DNA of 64,000 nt. Origin: Methylocaldum sp002005105. Its GTDB lineage: Bacteria > Pseudomonadota > Gammaproteobacteria > Methylococcales > Methylococcaceae. The stretch lies in assembly GCF_051027545.1 (NCBI RefSeq), contig NZ_CP194902.1, positions 930,001-994,000 of the forward strand. The letters run 5' to 3'. A model generated the notes under the pieces. That model was not told the DNA's origin. It searched no databases and was given only the letters and a program-made list of their open reading frames with translations. Shown here one piece after another: positions 63,816 to 64,000 of this stretch (position 1 is the first letter of the stretch; every line of letters begins with the position of its first letter). Made by a program: the position numbers and the translations under genes.

Positions 63816-64000
63816 ATGGCCGATCTGGTACCGAAAAATGATTCGTTAGAGGCGAACCGTGCCGCGCCCAGGCTCTCCGCTACGGAGCAACCGTCTCCGG
63901 AACGGCTCGGCCGAGCCGCGCCGAATCGGGACGGCAACCTGCAATCGAGTGATGTATGGCTATCACGGACTCCTCTAATGCTATCCCCCAATAAAACCGT
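63816..64000 (+). CDS. Partial protein, N-terminus only (probable efflux partner)
   Basis: From the ATG at 63816, preceded by AGAGG, the frame is open to the right edge (61 codons). The visible part (MADLVPKNDSLEANRAAPRL onwards) is polar and disordered, rich in Pro, Arg and Ser, with no membrane helix yet. In this position an adaptor or pump subunit would be expected, but the visible residues do not prove it. Confidence 0.5.
   Translation, partial: MADLVPKNDSLEANRAAPRLSATEQPSPERLGRAAPNRDGNLQSSDVWLSRTPLMLSPNKT

Overview
The window is a GC-rich, densely coded chromosomal segment with no rRNA, tRNA, prophage or CRISPR that I can find. The gene set fits a gammaproteobacterium: a fabA-fabB pair, ttcA, rlmJ, rsmE, pilU, hemW, a Bat/von Willebrand operon, NorR and HigBA. 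An SAH riboswitch sits between metK and ahcY. A methanotroph-like order such as Methylococcales would fit, but no methane-oxidation gene is present, so that placement is only an inference.

Layout. 1-3.4 kb (minus strand): a small lipoprotein with a strong terminator, then ttcA-fabB-fabA. 3.8-7.7 kb: a polysaccharide chain-length (Wzz/GNVR) protein whose cytoplasmic tail is a degenerate tyrosine-recombinase-like domain, followed by an ABC exporter. 7.7-10.3 kb: a PHP phosphoesterase, tag and a Sel1/SLT lytic transglycosylase. 10.3-17 kb (minus): a complete heavy-metal RND efflux operon (small secreted protein, outer-membrane factor, adaptor, permease) with a DUF3240 gene downstream. 17-24 kb: a decayed NTF2-like gene, a Kazal-type inhibitor lipoprotein, a radical SAM enzyme, THUMP, NYN, PaiB and phosphatase genes, and a secreted S1 protease with a small secreted partner. 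24.2-27.2 kb: a three-gene periplasmic module (SGNH hydrolase, anchored coiled-coil protein, DsbA-like protein). 27.2-28.1 kb: nested palindromic repeats.

28-33 kb (minus): an SNF2 helicase with a SWIM zinc-finger protein, and a TPR membrane protein. 33.4-37 kb: DUF2254, gluconate kinase, a small membrane protein and hemW. 37-43.2 kb: the Bat operon (DUF58, DUF4381, VWA, VWA-TPR, BatD). 43.2-47.4 kb: a 1393-residue CheB-CheR-PAS-kinase-receiver fusion. 47.4-48 kb: two tiny genes behind a promoter overlapped by a Fur box. 48.2-49.4 kb: pilU. 49.4-51.3 kb: a small accessory patch with a membrane protein, HigBA and repeats. 51.3-57.3 kb: rlmJ, ppa and the activated-methyl cycle (metK, SAH riboswitch, ahcY, metF). 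57.3-60 kb: a Uma2 protein, bioA and rsmE. 60.1-64 kb: norR, divergent from an efflux outer-membrane lipoprotein gene, with a NorR-type palindrome and a sigma-54 promoter between them.

The most unusual items are the Wzz-recombinase-fold fusion, the NorR/sigma-54 arrangement facing an efflux gene, the Fur-controlled mini-operon, the uncharacterised periplasmic module, the BatB-like protein with a degenerate metal-binding motif, and the nested repeat elements.
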